DNA of 64,000 bases, from contig JBFLYK010000015.1 in the NCBI GenBank assembly GCA_040756995.1, forward strand, positions 1 through 64,000, in the 5' to 3' direction. The stretch comes from BP-133 sp040756995. GTDB lineage: Bacteria > Actinomycetota > Acidimicrobiia > IMCC26256 > BP-133. Under the pieces are notes generated by a model that was not told the origin of the DNA, made no database searches, and saw only the letters and a list, made by a program, of their open reading frames with translations. Position 1 is the first letter of the stretch. Each line of letters opens with the position of its first letter. Both the position numbers and the translations under genes were made by a program. Of this stretch, positions 30,232-38,852 are shown piece after piece.

Positions 30232-30917
30232 GCATGCCGTTCTACGTCTCGCCTGAGCAGGTGATGAAGGACCGGGCGGACTACGCCCGGAAGGGCATCG
30301 CCCGGGGCCGTTCGCTGGTGGCGCTGGAGTACGCCGACGGGATCGCCCTGGTGGCCGAGAACCCGTCCGGCACCCTCCACAAGATCTCGGAGATCTACGA
30401 CCGGATCGGCTTCGCCGGCGTCGGCAAGTACAACGAGTTCGAGATGCTCAAGATCGCCGGCATCCGCCACGCCGACGTGCGGGGCTACTCCTACTCCCGG
30501 GAGGATGTCACGGCCCGGGCCCTGGCCAACGGCTACGCCCAGACGCTGGGGCAGGTCTTCACCCACGAGATGAAGCCCTACGAGGTGGAAATCCTCGTGG
30601 CCCAGGTCGGGGAGCACGAGGGCGAGCCCAACGAGATGTTCCACATCCTCTACGACGGCACGGTGATGGACGAGCACGGCTTCACCGTCCTCGGCGGCCA
30701 GGCCGAGGCGATCACCGACGCCCTCAAGGCCGACTACGCCGAAGGCCTCGACGTCGGCGCCGCCATCCGCCTCGGAACCAAGGCGCTCGGGTCGCCCGAC
30801 GGCCGGGACATCGCCGCCGACCAGCTCGAGGTCGCCGTCCTCGACCGGACGCGCCCCCGCCGGAAGTTCCGCCGGATCGAAGACGACGAGGTGGCCCGCC
30901 TGCTGGTCAACGCCTAG
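30228..30917 (+). CDS. prcA: 20S proteasome alpha subunit PrcA
   Basis: Outer-ring subunit that controls gating and docks ARC. The 229-aa protein starts MSMPFYVSPEQVM, the gating N-terminus, followed by the alpha helix H0 and the KISEIYDRIGFAGVG strand. GTG 30228 overlaps the prcB stop (GTGA) and has GGGAGGT 7 nt upstream; ATG 30234 is 14 nt away and less likely. The C-terminal tail is basic then acidic. Confidence 0.96.
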   Translation: MSMPFYVSPEQVMKDRADYARKGIARGRSLVALEYADGIALVAENPSGTLHKISEIYDRIGFAGVGKYNEFEMLKIAGIRHADVRGYSYSREDVTARALANGYAQTLGQVFTHEMKPYEVEILVAQVGEHEGEPNEMFHILYDGTVMDEHGFTVLGGQAEAITDALKADYAEGLDVGAAIRLGTKALGSPDGRDIAADQLEVAVLDRTRPRRKFRRIEDDEVARLLVNA

Positions 30918-30932
30918 CCGGCTGGCGCCCGC

Positions 30933-31298
30933 TCAGCTGCTGCTGGCCATGTGCACGATGGGGATGATCCCCAGGAGTGCGATGGCCACGAGCACCAGCC
31001 ACAGGGCCCGCTCGCCCCAGGCGTCGGCCGGGCGGTCCCGCTGGGGCGGGAGGTCGAGCACCGAGTCGACTTCGGTGACGAGCATGACGAGTTTGGCGTC
31101 CTCGAGGTCGTGCTCGGGGACGAAGACGTCGACCGTGCTCATGGCGCCGACGGTGAAGGCGTAGGGGCTGTCGACGTTTCCCCGGAGCTCCACCGTGAGG
31201 CCCTCGTCCTCCAGACGGGCCTGCAGCACCCGGGCCGCGAACGAGCCGCCCACCGTGGTGAGCCGGGTCATACGCACCCGCTCGTTCACTCCGTCCAC
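30933..31298 (-). CDS. DUF2007-type protein with a C-terminal membrane helix
   Basis: A 121-aa protein with a DUF2007-like alpha/beta domain (VLQARLEDEGLTVELRGN, then VDVFVPEHDLEDAKLVM) and a single C-terminal membrane helix (about residues 98-116, WLVLVAIALLGIIPIV). GTG 31298 lies 6 nt after TACCAT on the minus strand, so it is leaderless; ATG 31271 is 9 codons inside. Function unknown. It lies between prcA and pafA on the opposite strand. Confidence 0.65.
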   Translation of the reverse strand: MDGVNERVRMTRLTTVGGSFAARVLQARLEDEGLTVELRGNVDSPYAFTVGAMSTVDVFVPEHDLEDAKLVMLVTEVDSVLDLPPQRDRPADAWGERALWLVLVAIALLGIIPIVHMASSS

Positions 31299-31304
31299 AG
31301 GCTC

Positions 31305-31310
31305 ATGGTA
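31305..31310 (-). promoter_or_regulatory. -10 element of the DUF2007-type gene (leaderless)
   Basis: TACCAT on the minus strand, 6 nt before GTG 31298, a start set by this spacing. Confidence 0.4.
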
Positions 31311-31377
31311 CGGGGACGTTGACCGAAATGACCACCGCTGGCCACCGGTTACGGCTCCGATGGAAGCTCCTGGGCCG

Positions 31378-31383
31378 TACACT
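31378..31383 (+). promoter_or_regulatory. -10 element of pafA (leaderless)
   Basis: TACACT at 31378-31383 with 6 nt before GTG 31390 and no ribosome site. Confidence 0.55.
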
Positions 31384-31389
31384 CCGTCT

Positions 31390-32748
31390 GTGGAACGTCG
31401 GATCTTCGGTCTCGAGAACGAGTACGGCGTCACCTGCACCCTCCGGGGGCAACGGCGCCTCAGCCCCGACGAGGTGGCCCGCTACCTCTTCCGGCGGGTG
31501 GTCTCCTGGGGGCGTTCGTCGAACGTCTTCCTCGAGAACGGAGCCCGGCTGTACCTCGACGTGGGCTCCCACCCGGAGTACGCCACGCCCGAGTGCGACT
31601 CCATCTACGACGTGGTGGTCCACGACAAGGCGGGGGAGCGGATCCTCGAGTCGCTGCTGATGTCGGCCGAGCAGCGGCTGCGGGAGGAGGGCATCCGGGG
31701 TGAGGTGTACCTGTTCAAGAACAACACCGACTCGGCCGGCAACTCCTACGGCTGCCACGAGAACTACCTGGTGGAGCGGGAGGGCGACTTCGCCCGGTTC
31801 ACCGACGTCCTGATCCCGTTCCTGGTCAGCCGGCAGATCTTCGCCGGCGCGGGCAAGGTCCTGCAGACGGCCCGGGGCGCCATGTACTGCGTCTCGCAGC
31901 GGGCCGAGCACATCTGGGAGGGCGTGTCGTCGGCCACCACCCGGTCCCGGCCGATCATCAACACCCGTGACGAGCCCCACGCCGACGCCGAGCGGTTCCG
32001 TCGCCTCCACGTCATCGTGGGCGACTCGAACATGAGCGAGTACACCAACTACCTGAAGATGGGGACGGCCTCGATCGTGCTGCGCATGCTCGAGGAGGAC
32101 AAGGGCGTCTGGCGCGACCTCACGCTCGAGAACCCCATCCGGGCGATCCGGGAGATCTCGCACGACATCACCTGCAAGCGGCGGGTGCGCCTGGCCAACG
32201 GCCGGGAGCTCTCCGCCTTCGAGATCCAGTCGGAGTACCTGGCCCGGGCCCAGAAGTTCGCCGCCCGGAAGGGCCTCGGCGAGCAGGAGGCCAAGGCGCT
32301 GGCCATGTGGGAGCACGTCATGGCCGGCCTGGAGACCGACCCGTTGTCGCTCTCCAAGGAGATCGACTGGGTGATCAAGTACCACCTGATCGAGCAGTAC
32401 CGGGAGCGCCACGGCATCCCGCTGACGCACCCCAAGGTCGCCCTGGTCGACCTGGCCTACCACGACGTCAACACCAAGCGGTCGCTGTTCTACGTGCTGG
32501 AGCGCAAGGGTCTGGCCGAGCGCGTCGCCACCGACGCCGACATCCTCGACGCCACCTCCAACCCGCCGCAGAGCACCCGGGCCCGGCTCCGGGGCGCCTT
32601 CATCAAGCGGGCCAAGGAGCGCAAGCGCGACTACACGGTCGACTGGGTGCACCTGAAGCTCAACGACCAGGCCCAGCGAACCGTCCTCTGCAAGGACCCG
32701 TTCAAAGCCGAGGACGAGCGCGTCGAGAAGCTGATCGCCTGCCTGTAG
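31390..32748 (+). CDS. pafA: Pup ligase PafA
   Basis: PafA phosphorylates the Pup C-terminal Glu with ATP and links it to substrate lysine. The 452-aa protein begins ERRIFGLENEYGVTC with the Mg-ATP glutamates, has SHPEYATPEC, KNNTDSAGNSYGCHENYLV and NTRDEPHADAERFRRLHVIVGDSN, and lacks the Dop loop. GTG 31390 is leaderless and gives the family N-terminus. UbiB-like and DUF3866 genes follow, then pafBC. Confidence 0.96.
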   Translation: MERRIFGLENEYGVTCTLRGQRRLSPDEVARYLFRRVVSWGRSSNVFLENGARLYLDVGSHPEYATPECDSIYDVVVHDKAGERILESLLMSAEQRLREEGIRGEVYLFKNNTDSAGNSYGCHENYLVEREGDFARFTDVLIPFLVSRQIFAGAGKVLQTARGAMYCVSQRAEHIWEGVSSATTRSRPIINTRDEPHADAERFRRLHVIVGDSNMSEYTNYLKMGTASIVLRMLEEDKGVWRDLTLENPIRAIREISHDITCKRRVRLANGRELSAFEIQSEYLARAQKFAARKGLGEQEAKALAMWEHVMAGLETDPLSLSKEIDWVIKYHLIEQYRERHGIPLTHPKVALVDLAYHDVNTKRSLFYVLERKGLAERVATDADILDATSNPPQSTRARLRGAFIKRAKERKRDYTVDWVHLKLNDQAQRTVLCKDPFKAEDERVEKLIACL

Positions 32749-32757
32749 AGGCGGCTT

Positions 32758-32763
32758 TAGCCT
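32758..32763 (+). promoter_or_regulatory. -10 element of the UbiB-like gene (leaderless)
   Basis: TAGCCT at 32758-32763; ATG 32771 is 7 nt downstream, GTG 32768 is 4 nt. Confidence 0.45.
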
Positions 32764-32770
32764 CACGGTG

Positions 32771-34357
32771 ATGAACGATCTGGCGCTGGGGGCGTTCTCC
32801 GATGACGGGCCGTGGGAGGTCGAGCTCGACCGGTTGAGCTGGCTACCCGGGCTCGACCACGTTCGGGCGGCGGTGCGGGCCGAGGTGCCGCGCCTGGTGA
32901 AACCGAAGAAGCTGCCGCCCGGCGGGCGGCTGGCGGCGACCGCCCGGCACCTCGGTGTCGGGGTGGCGCTGTGGGCCGGCGGCAAGCGCCGGCGGGGCGG
33001 CACGGAATCGGTGACCGACCTGTCCCGGCGGTTGCGGCGGGCGGCCGAGCGGCTCGGCCCGGCCTACATCAAGCTCGGGCAGATCATCTCCGCCGGCGAG
33101 GGTGTTTTCCCCGAGCCGCTGGTCACGGAGTTCAAGAAGTGCCGCGACCAGGTCCCGCCCGAGACGTTCAAGACCGTGCGCCGGGTGGTGGAGGAGGACC
33201 TCGGCCGGCCGCTCGAGGCGGTCTTCTCCCGCTTCGATCGGGAGCCGCTGGCCGCGGCCTCGATCGCCCAGGTCCACGCCGCCACGCTGCGGACCGGCGA
33301 GCACGTCGTCGTCAAGGTCCAGCGCCCCCAGGTGAACGGGCTGGTCAAGAAGGACCTGGCCGTCATGGCCTGGATCGCCCCCCGGCTGGTGGGCCGCATC
33401 CCGGTGGCGGCGCTGGCCAACCCGCCGGCGCTGGTCGAGCTGTTCGCCGAGACGATCGCCGAGGAGCTCGATTTCCGCCTCGAGGCCGAGAACATGCTCG
33501 ACGTCGCCCGGTCGCTGACCGAACTGGGCCAGAAGGCCTTCGTCGTGCCCCGGCCCCACCCCGACCTCGTCACCCGCCGGGTGCTGGTGATGGAGCGCCT
33601 GGCCGGCTTCGCCTACGACGACGTGGCCGGCATGCAGGCGGCCGGGCTGGACACCGCCGCCCTCGTCCGGGCCGGGATGATCGGCTTCCTCGAAGGGGCG
33701 ATGATCTGCGGGATCTTCCACGGCGACCTCCACGGCGGCAACCTCTTCGTGCTCCCCGACGGCCGCACCGCAGTCCTCGACTTCGGCATCACCGGCCGGC
33801 TCGACGAGTTCCGCCGCCGGGCCTTCCTCCGCCTCCTGGTCGGCGCCACCGTCAATGACGTGAAGGGTCAGATGGCGGCGCTGCGCGACCTCGGCACGCT
33901 GCCGCCGGACACCGACCTCGACGCCGTCATCGCCGACCTCGGCCTCGACCGGCCGCCGGTCGACCCCACGACGCTGACGCCCGACGAGCTGGTGGCCGAG
34001 ATCCAGCGGACGGTGAAGGGCCTCCTCGGCTACGGCGCCCGCATGCCGAAGGAGCTCATGCTGTTCGTGAAGAACCTGGTGTTCCTCGACGGCGCCATCG
34101 CCACCCTGGCCCCCGACCTCGATCTGTTCGGCGAGATCGCCCACATCGCGACCTACTTCGCCACCGCCCACGGCGCCCGCATCACGGCCGACGTCGGGGT
34201 CGACCCCCGCACCCAGGTCCTCGACCTGTCCGGGGTGAAGGCGAGCTTCGGCGTCGACACCACCCTGGAGACCCTGACGTACCGGGACCTTCAGGAACGC
34301 CGGGCCATCATCCGCGACCGCCTGGCCAAACGGGACCGGAAGCGTCGTCGGCCCTAA
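32771..34357 (+). CDS. UbiB/ABC1/AarF-family atypical kinase
   Basis: A 528-aa atypical protein kinase-like protein. The family marks are KLGQIIS (KxGQ) near residue 100, the alanine-rich loop AAASIAQVH in place of the glycine loop, VVKVQRP, HGDLHGGNLFV and DFGITG. UbiB proteins act in quinone metabolism or lipid handling as ATPases. No C-terminal membrane helix pair is obvious. It sits between pafA and DUF3866; a link to the proteasome is not known. Confidence 0.88.
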   Translation: MNDLALGAFSDDGPWEVELDRLSWLPGLDHVRAAVRAEVPRLVKPKKLPPGGRLAATARHLGVGVALWAGGKRRRGGTESVTDLSRRLRRAAERLGPAYIKLGQIISAGEGVFPEPLVTEFKKCRDQVPPETFKTVRRVVEEDLGRPLEAVFSRFDREPLAAASIAQVHAATLRTGEHVVVKVQRPQVNGLVKKDLAVMAWIAPRLVGRIPVAALANPPALVELFAETIAEELDFRLEAENMLDVARSLTELGQKAFVVPRPHPDLVTRRVLVMERLAGFAYDDVAGMQAAGLDTAALVRAGMIGFLEGAMICGIFHGDLHGGNLFVLPDGRTAVLDFGITGRLDEFRRRAFLRLLVGATVNDVKGQMAALRDLGTLPPDTDLDAVIADLGLDRPPVDPTTLTPDELVAEIQRTVKGLLGYGARMPKELMLFVKNLVFLDGAIATLAPDLDLFGEIAHIATYFATAHGARITADVGVDPRTQVLDLSGVKASFGVDTTLETLTYRDLQERRAIIRDRLAKRDRKRRRP

Positions 34358-34360
34358 GGT
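34355..34360 (+). promoter_or_regulatory. -10 element of the DUF3866 gene (leaderless)
   Basis: TAAGGT spanning the stop of the kinase gene, 6 nt before GTG 34367. Confidence 0.5.
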
Positions 34361-34366
34361 CGCGCG

Positions 34367-35449
34367 GTGCCGTCGTTCCGGACCGGGGTCGTCGTCCGCC
34401 TGCTCGAGGAGCGGCGCGGTCTGCAGCGGGTCGAGGTCGATCTCGGGGACGGGCCCGAGCGGGCCTACGCGCTGACGCAGCTCACCGGCCCGGTGGCGGT
34501 GGGGGACCGGGTCGTGGTCAACACGACGGCGGTCGAGCTGGGGCTGGGGACCGGCGGCTGGCACGTCGTCCACTGGAACCTGGCCCGGGAGGAATGGCGG
34601 GAACCGGGCCCGGGGCACGTGCTCAAGGTGCGCTACACGAGCCTGCAGGCCGACGTGGGCTCGACCGAGGAACACGAGACCGTGCTGGTCGACGCCGATG
34701 GGATCGGCGGGATGCCGGTGGTGGCGGCCGGCCTCCACAGCCAGGTGCCGGCGGTGGCCGCGGCGTTCAAGGACGCCCTCCCCGACGCCCGCCTCGTCTA
34801 CGTCATGACCGATGGCGCCGGCCTGCCCCTGGCGCTGTCCGACCTCGTGGCCGCCCTCACCGAGCGGGGCCTGCTCGACGCCACGGTCACCTGCGGCCAG
34901 GCGTTCGGCGGCGACTACGAGGCTGTTTCCGTCCACTCGGCCCTGGCGATCGCCCGCCACGTGGCGGGCGCCGACGCGGTCATCGCCGCCATGGGCCCCG
35001 GGGTGGCCGGCACGGGCACGCGGCTGGGTTTCTCGGCCATCGAGGTGGCGCCCATCCTCGACGCCGCCGCCGCCCTGGGCGGTCGTCCGATCGCCTGCCT
35101 CCGGGTGTCGACCGCCGATCCGAGGCCCCGGCACCAGGGCCTTTCGCACCACACCGCCACCGCCCTCGGCCTGGCCTGCCGCTCCCGGGTGGCGATTCCG
35201 TTCCCCCTGGTCGGCGGCCCCGAGGAGGACCGGTTGCGGAGCGAGATCGCCGCCGCCGGCCTCGACGCTCGCCACGAGATGGTGACCGTCACACCGCCCG
35301 ACATCCTCGGCCTGTTCGAGAAGCACGGGCTCACGGTCACGTCGATGGGCCGACCGGCGACGGATGACCCGGTGTTCTTTGCCGCCGCGGCGGCGGCCGG
35401 TGTTGTAGCCTCCGAACTGATGTTCCCCAGGAGTGCAGAAGCCGGGTGA
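34367..35449 (+). CDS. DUF3866-family protein
   Basis: A 360-aa protein of the DUF3866 family, whose function is unknown. It shows a beta-rich N-terminal domain (residues 1-80), then a Rossmann-like core with YVMTDGAGLPLALSDLV, VTCGQAFGGDYEAVSVHSAL, ADAVIAAMGPGVAGTGTRLGFS and HQGLSHHTATALG. The conserved His pair and GPG loops suggest an enzyme. The gene is leaderless (GTG 34367) and ends 1 nt before pafB. It is common near pafBC in actinobacteria. Confidence 0.82.
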   Translation: MPSFRTGVVVRLLEERRGLQRVEVDLGDGPERAYALTQLTGPVAVGDRVVVNTTAVELGLGTGGWHVVHWNLAREEWREPGPGHVLKVRYTSLQADVGSTEEHETVLVDADGIGGMPVVAAGLHSQVPAVAAAFKDALPDARLVYVMTDGAGLPLALSDLVAALTERGLLDATVTCGQAFGGDYEAVSVHSALAIARHVAGADAVIAAMGPGVAGTGTRLGFSAIEVAPILDAAAALGGRPIACLRVSTADPRPRHQGLSHHTATALGLACRSRVAIPFPLVGGPEEDRLRSEIAAAGLDARHEMVTVTPPDILGLFEKHGLTVTSMGRPATDDPVFFAAAAAAGVVASELMFPRSAEAG

Positions 35450-35450
35450 C

Positions 35451-36410
35451 ATGGCCGACCGTCTGGAGCGACTCACCAATCTCGTGGCCGTGCTCCTCGA
35501 AACGCGCCGGCCACTCACGCTGGAGGAGATCGTCGAGCGGGTGCCGGGGTATCCGCCCGAGCGGGAGTCGTACCGGCGGCAGTTCGAGCGGGACAAGGCG
35601 ACCCTGCGGGAGATCGGCGTGCCGATCTCGCTCGAGGCGCTCCACCCCTTCGAGCAGGAGACCGGCTACCGGATCCACAAGGAGGACTACGAGCTTCCGC
35701 CGCTCGACCTGACCGACGACGAGCGCGTCGCGCTCCACCTGGCCGTGACCGCCGTGCGGCTCGACGGGGGAGCGGGGGGATCGGCCGGCGGCGCCGGCCG
35801 GGAGGCGCTGCTCAAGCTGGGCGGCCTGGAGGGCGTGGCCGCGCCGACGTTGGCCGCCCTGCCCGACGTGCCCGCCCTTCCGGCTCTGTTCGATGCCTAC
35901 CGCCGGCGGGCCCAGGTCACGTTCCGGTACCGCGGCGAGTCGCGCCGGCTCCACCCCTACGGAATCCTGTTCCGCAACGGGCACTGGTACGTCGTCGGCT
36001 TCGACCCCGGCCGTGACGCCATCCGGGCGTTCCGGGCCGACCGGATCGAATCCGGCATCGACGCCGGCCCCGGCGGCGCATTCGAGCGGCCCGACCCGTT
36101 CGACCCGGCGTCGGCGCTGCGGGACGAGCCGTGGCGCTTCGGCGACGAGGAGCCGGTCGAGGCGCTCGTGCACGTGTCGGCCACCCAGGCCGGCTGGGTC
36201 GAGGCGGACCTGGGCGCCCAGGCCGTGGCCGAGCGGCGGGACGACGGCTCGATCGTCGTCCGCATGGCGGTCACCAACCGGGAAGCCTTCCGGTCCTTCG
36301 TCCTCGGGCTGCTCGACCATGCCGAGGTGCTCTCACCGGCCGAGTTGCGGGCCGACATGGTGGCCTGGCTGACGGCGCTGGCCCAGCCGGTGAGCGGGGG
36401 AGGGCAATGA
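35451..36410 (+). CDS. pafB: PafB, WYL-domain DNA-damage regulator
   Basis: PafB with PafC forms the PafBC activator of RecA-independent DNA damage genes in mycobacteria. The 319-aa protein begins MADRLERLTNLVAVLL, has a winged helix (about residues 1-80) and a WYL domain around RLHPYGILFRNGHWYVVGFD and a WCX tail. ATG 35451 fits the family; GTG 35433 is a possible alternative. The pafC ATG overlaps its stop (ATGA). Confidence 0.93.
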   Translation: MADRLERLTNLVAVLLETRRPLTLEEIVERVPGYPPERESYRRQFERDKATLREIGVPISLEALHPFEQETGYRIHKEDYELPPLDLTDDERVALHLAVTAVRLDGGAGGSAGGAGREALLKLGGLEGVAAPTLAALPDVPALPALFDAYRRRAQVTFRYRGESRRLHPYGILFRNGHWYVVGFDPGRDAIRAFRADRIESGIDAGPGGAFERPDPFDPASALRDEPWRFGDEEPVEALVHVSATQAGWVEADLGAQAVAERRDDGSIVVRMAVTNREAFRSFVLGLLDHAEVLSPAELRADMVAWLTALAQPVSGGGQ

Positions 36411-37339
36411 CCCGACCCGACGCCTCCCTGCGCCTGCGCCGGCTGCTCACGATCATCCCCTGGATCGTCGACCACCAGGGAAGCAGTCTCGACGAGCTGG
36501 CCGCCCGCTTCGGGATGAAGGTCAGCGAGCTGGAGCGTGACCTGGAGCTCATCCCGTTCTGCGGGCTGCCGCCCTACACGCCCGACCGGCTGATCGACTG
36601 CGAGATCGTCGACGGGCGGGTGTTCCTCCGCTTCGCCGAGTACTTCGCCCGCCCGCTGAGCCTGACGCCCGGCGAGGGGTTCGCCCTCCTGGCCGCCGGC
36701 CAGGCGCTGCTGGCCGTGCCCGGCGCCGATCCCAAGGGGTCCCTGGCCTCCGCCCTCGGGAAGCTGGCCGGCGTGCTCGGCGCCGGCGACGGGATGGCCG
36801 TCGAGCTCGGGCCGGCCCGCTACCTCGAGCCGCTCCGGGCCGCCGCCGAGGCCTCGGAGCGGGTCGAGATCGACTACTACACCTTCGGCCGGGACGAGAT
36901 GACCACCCGCCGCATCGACCCCCGGGCCGTCTTCGCCGCCGCCGGTCAGTGGTACGTCGACGCCTACTGTCACCGGGCCGCTGACGACCGCCTGTTCCGG
37001 GTCGACCGCGTCCGGGGCGTCCGTCCCACCGGCGAGCACTTCGACCCCGCGGCCGCCCCCGGCGGCTCGGCCGGGGCGGTGTTCCATCCGCGGCCTTCCG
37101 ACCGGCGAGTCACGCTTTTGCTGAATGCCACCGCCGCCTGGGTGCCCGAGAGCTACCCCGTGGAGTCGGTCGAGGAGACGCCGGACGGTAGGCTGAAGGT
37201 CGTACTGGTGGCCAACGAGCGGGCCTGGCTGGAGCGGCTGCTCCTCAGGCTCGGGCCCTCAGCCGAAGTTGTGGAACCCGCCGAGGTGAGGGCCGAAGCG
37301 GCCGAGGCCGCCCGGCGCCTGCTCGTCCGCTACGGATGA
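36407..37339 (+). CDS. pafC: PafC, WYL-domain DNA-damage regulator
   Basis: Partner of PafB, 310 aa, with an N-terminal helix-turn-helix (RRLLTIIPWIVDHQGSSLDELAARFGM), a WYL domain around RIDPRAVFAAAGQWYVDAYC and a C-terminal WCX region. Its WYL arginines probably sense single-stranded DNA. The start overlaps pafB (ATGA) and its end overlaps the signal peptidase gene (ATGA), so the three may be co-transcribed. Confidence 0.92.
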   Translation: MTRPDASLRLRRLLTIIPWIVDHQGSSLDELAARFGMKVSELERDLELIPFCGLPPYTPDRLIDCEIVDGRVFLRFAEYFARPLSLTPGEGFALLAAGQALLAVPGADPKGSLASALGKLAGVLGAGDGMAVELGPARYLEPLRAAAEASERVEIDYYTFGRDEMTTRRIDPRAVFAAAGQWYVDAYCHRAADDRLFRVDRVRGVRPTGEHFDPAAAPGGSAGAVFHPRPSDRRVTLLLNATAAWVPESYPVESVEETPDGRLKVVLVANERAWLERLLLRLGPSAEVVEPAEVRAEAAEAARRLLVRYG

Positions 37340-38121
37340 CAGGCGGCGGCGTGCGAGGATGGTTGTCCGTGGATCGCTCTGACATTTCGGCGGGGACACC
37401 CCGCACTCCGGGGGCACCCGCTGAACTCGGGCCGGAACCGCCCGTCGGTGAGGTGGCCACGCCCCCCGTCGAGGGCGCCACGCCGTCGACCGACGGCGTC
37501 ACGCCGGCGGTCGACGGAGTCCCCGTCGAGGTGCCGGATCCCGTCGTCGCCGACGCGGTCGCCGCCGAGCCCACCGGCAAGAAGCAGAAGAAGAAGTCGA
37601 GCCGGAAGAAGCAGGGCTACGAGTGGCTCATCCTCGTGGCCGCCTCGCTGGCCGTGGCCCTCGTCGTGCGGGGTTTCCTGATCCAGGCCTTCTACATCCC
37701 GTCGGAGTCGATGGTCCCGACCCTGGTCAAGAACGACCGGGTCCTGGTCAACAAGCTGTCCTACAAGCTCCACGACGTGCACCGGGGCGACATCGTCGTC
37801 TTCAAGGCCCCCGAGGGGGCGGCCACCGCCCAGGTGAAGGACCTCATCAAACGGGTGGTGGGTCTCCCCGGGGAGACGATCGAGGGCCGCAACGGCTCCA
37901 TCTTCATCGACGGGAAACCGCTCGACGAGCCGTACCTCCCACCCGACGTGCGCTCCCGCGACTTCCCGCCGGAGAAGATCCCGCCGAACAAGATCTACGT
38001 GCTGGGTGACAACCGGCAGGACTCCCGGGACTCCACGTTCTTCCACGCCATCGACGAGGACGCCATCGTCGGCCGGGCATTCGTGAAGATCTGGCCCCTC
38101 AACGACATCGGGCTGCTCTAG
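37336..38121 (+). CDS. lepB: Type I signal peptidase
   Basis: Membrane serine protease that removes signal peptides from exported proteins. The 261-aa protein has a long, disordered Pro/Thr/Val-rich cytoplasmic N-terminus (1-90), a lysine-rich stretch, one membrane helix (96-114), the PSESMVPTL motif with catalytic Ser125, Lys172 in KRVVGLPGE and GDNRQDSRDS. ATG 37336 overlaps pafC; later starts are possible because the N-terminal extension is not conserved. The stop overlaps the converging GDPD by 4 nt. Confidence 0.93.
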   Translation: MTGGGVRGWLSVDRSDISAGTPRTPGAPAELGPEPPVGEVATPPVEGATPSTDGVTPAVDGVPVEVPDPVVADAVAAEPTGKKQKKKSSRKKQGYEWLILVAASLAVALVVRGFLIQAFYIPSESMVPTLVKNDRVLVNKLSYKLHDVHRGDIVVFKAPEGAATAQVKDLIKRVVGLPGETIEGRNGSIFIDGKPLDEPYLPPDVRSRDFPPEKIPPNKIYVLGDNRQDSRDSTFFHAIDEDAIVGRAFVKIWPLNDIGLL

Positions 38122-38834
38122 TCAGCCGGGGTGGCCCACTCTCCGACGGCGGCCACCATCCGCTCGACGTGGTCGCTGTAGATCGCATCGACGCCCATCT
38201 CCAGCACGGCCCGGATCCGGCGGTATTCCTGGACGTCCCAGGCGAAGGCCAGCAGGTCGAACCGGTGGGCCAGCGTCACCAGCCCCAGTGACCACTCGGT
38301 CTCCCGCAGGTTGAGGGCGGCGACGCCGGCCTTGACCAGCGTGTTGGCGTGGCGTTCGAGCGCGTCGCCGTAGGCCCGCCGCCCCATGGAGTGCACCAAC
38401 CGCACGTCGGGATCCAGCCGTCGGACGGCCTCGAGCTCCGGGAGCGCCTCGGCGCAGAGCCACAGCCGGTCGAGGGCGCCGGCGTCCCGGACCACTCGCA
38501 GGATCGGCCCGGCGCCGTCCCTCTCCTTGAGGTCGAGCGACAGCTCGAAGTCCGTCCCGAGTTCGGCGTACAGGTCGGCCAGCCGGGGGACGCCGAGCTC
38601 ACCCAGCCGCTCCGCCGGCAGGGCGCGGACTTTCGTCCGCCGCAGACCCGTCCGGATCACCGAGCCGTGGACGAGCACGACCTCGCCGTCGGCGCTCAAC
38701 CGGGCGTCCGATTCGAGGCCGGTGGCCCCGAGCTCCAGGGCCCGCCGGAAGGCGGCCAGGCTGTTCTCGGGGGCGTCGGCCCGGCCACCCCGGTGCGCAA
38801 AGGTGATCGGCGTCACGGCCGGACATGGTCGCAC
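38118..38834 (-). CDS. Glycerophosphodiester phosphodiesterase-like protein
   Basis: A 238-aa GDPD-fold protein. It keeps FAHRGG and ESDARL, but the usual HD motif reads VHGSV, with Gly in place of Asp, so the metal site may be altered. It is shorter and distinct from the copy at 22490. The start is uncertain: GTG 38834 or GTG 38816, neither with a clear ribosome site. It follows the sensor-kinase-like gene by 19 nt, so the two may be co-transcribed. Confidence 0.8.
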   Translation of the reverse strand: MRPCPAVTPITFAHRGGRADAPENSLAAFRRALELGATGLESDARLSADGEVVLVHGSVIRTGLRRTKVRALPAERLGELGVPRLADLYAELGTDFELSLDLKERDGAGPILRVVRDAGALDRLWLCAEALPELEAVRRLDPDVRLVHSMGRRAYGDALERHANTLVKAGVAALNLRETEWSLGLVTLAHRFDLLAFAWDVQEYRRIRAVLEMGVDAIYSDHVERMVAAVGEWATPAD

Positions 38835-38852
38835 GCCCGGCCGGGCCGTCGG

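Noticed and set aside
35406..35422. A leaderless start of pafB at ATG 35420
   Set aside because: TAGCCT is spaced well, but that ATG is in the frame of the DUF3866 gene end, not of pafB.
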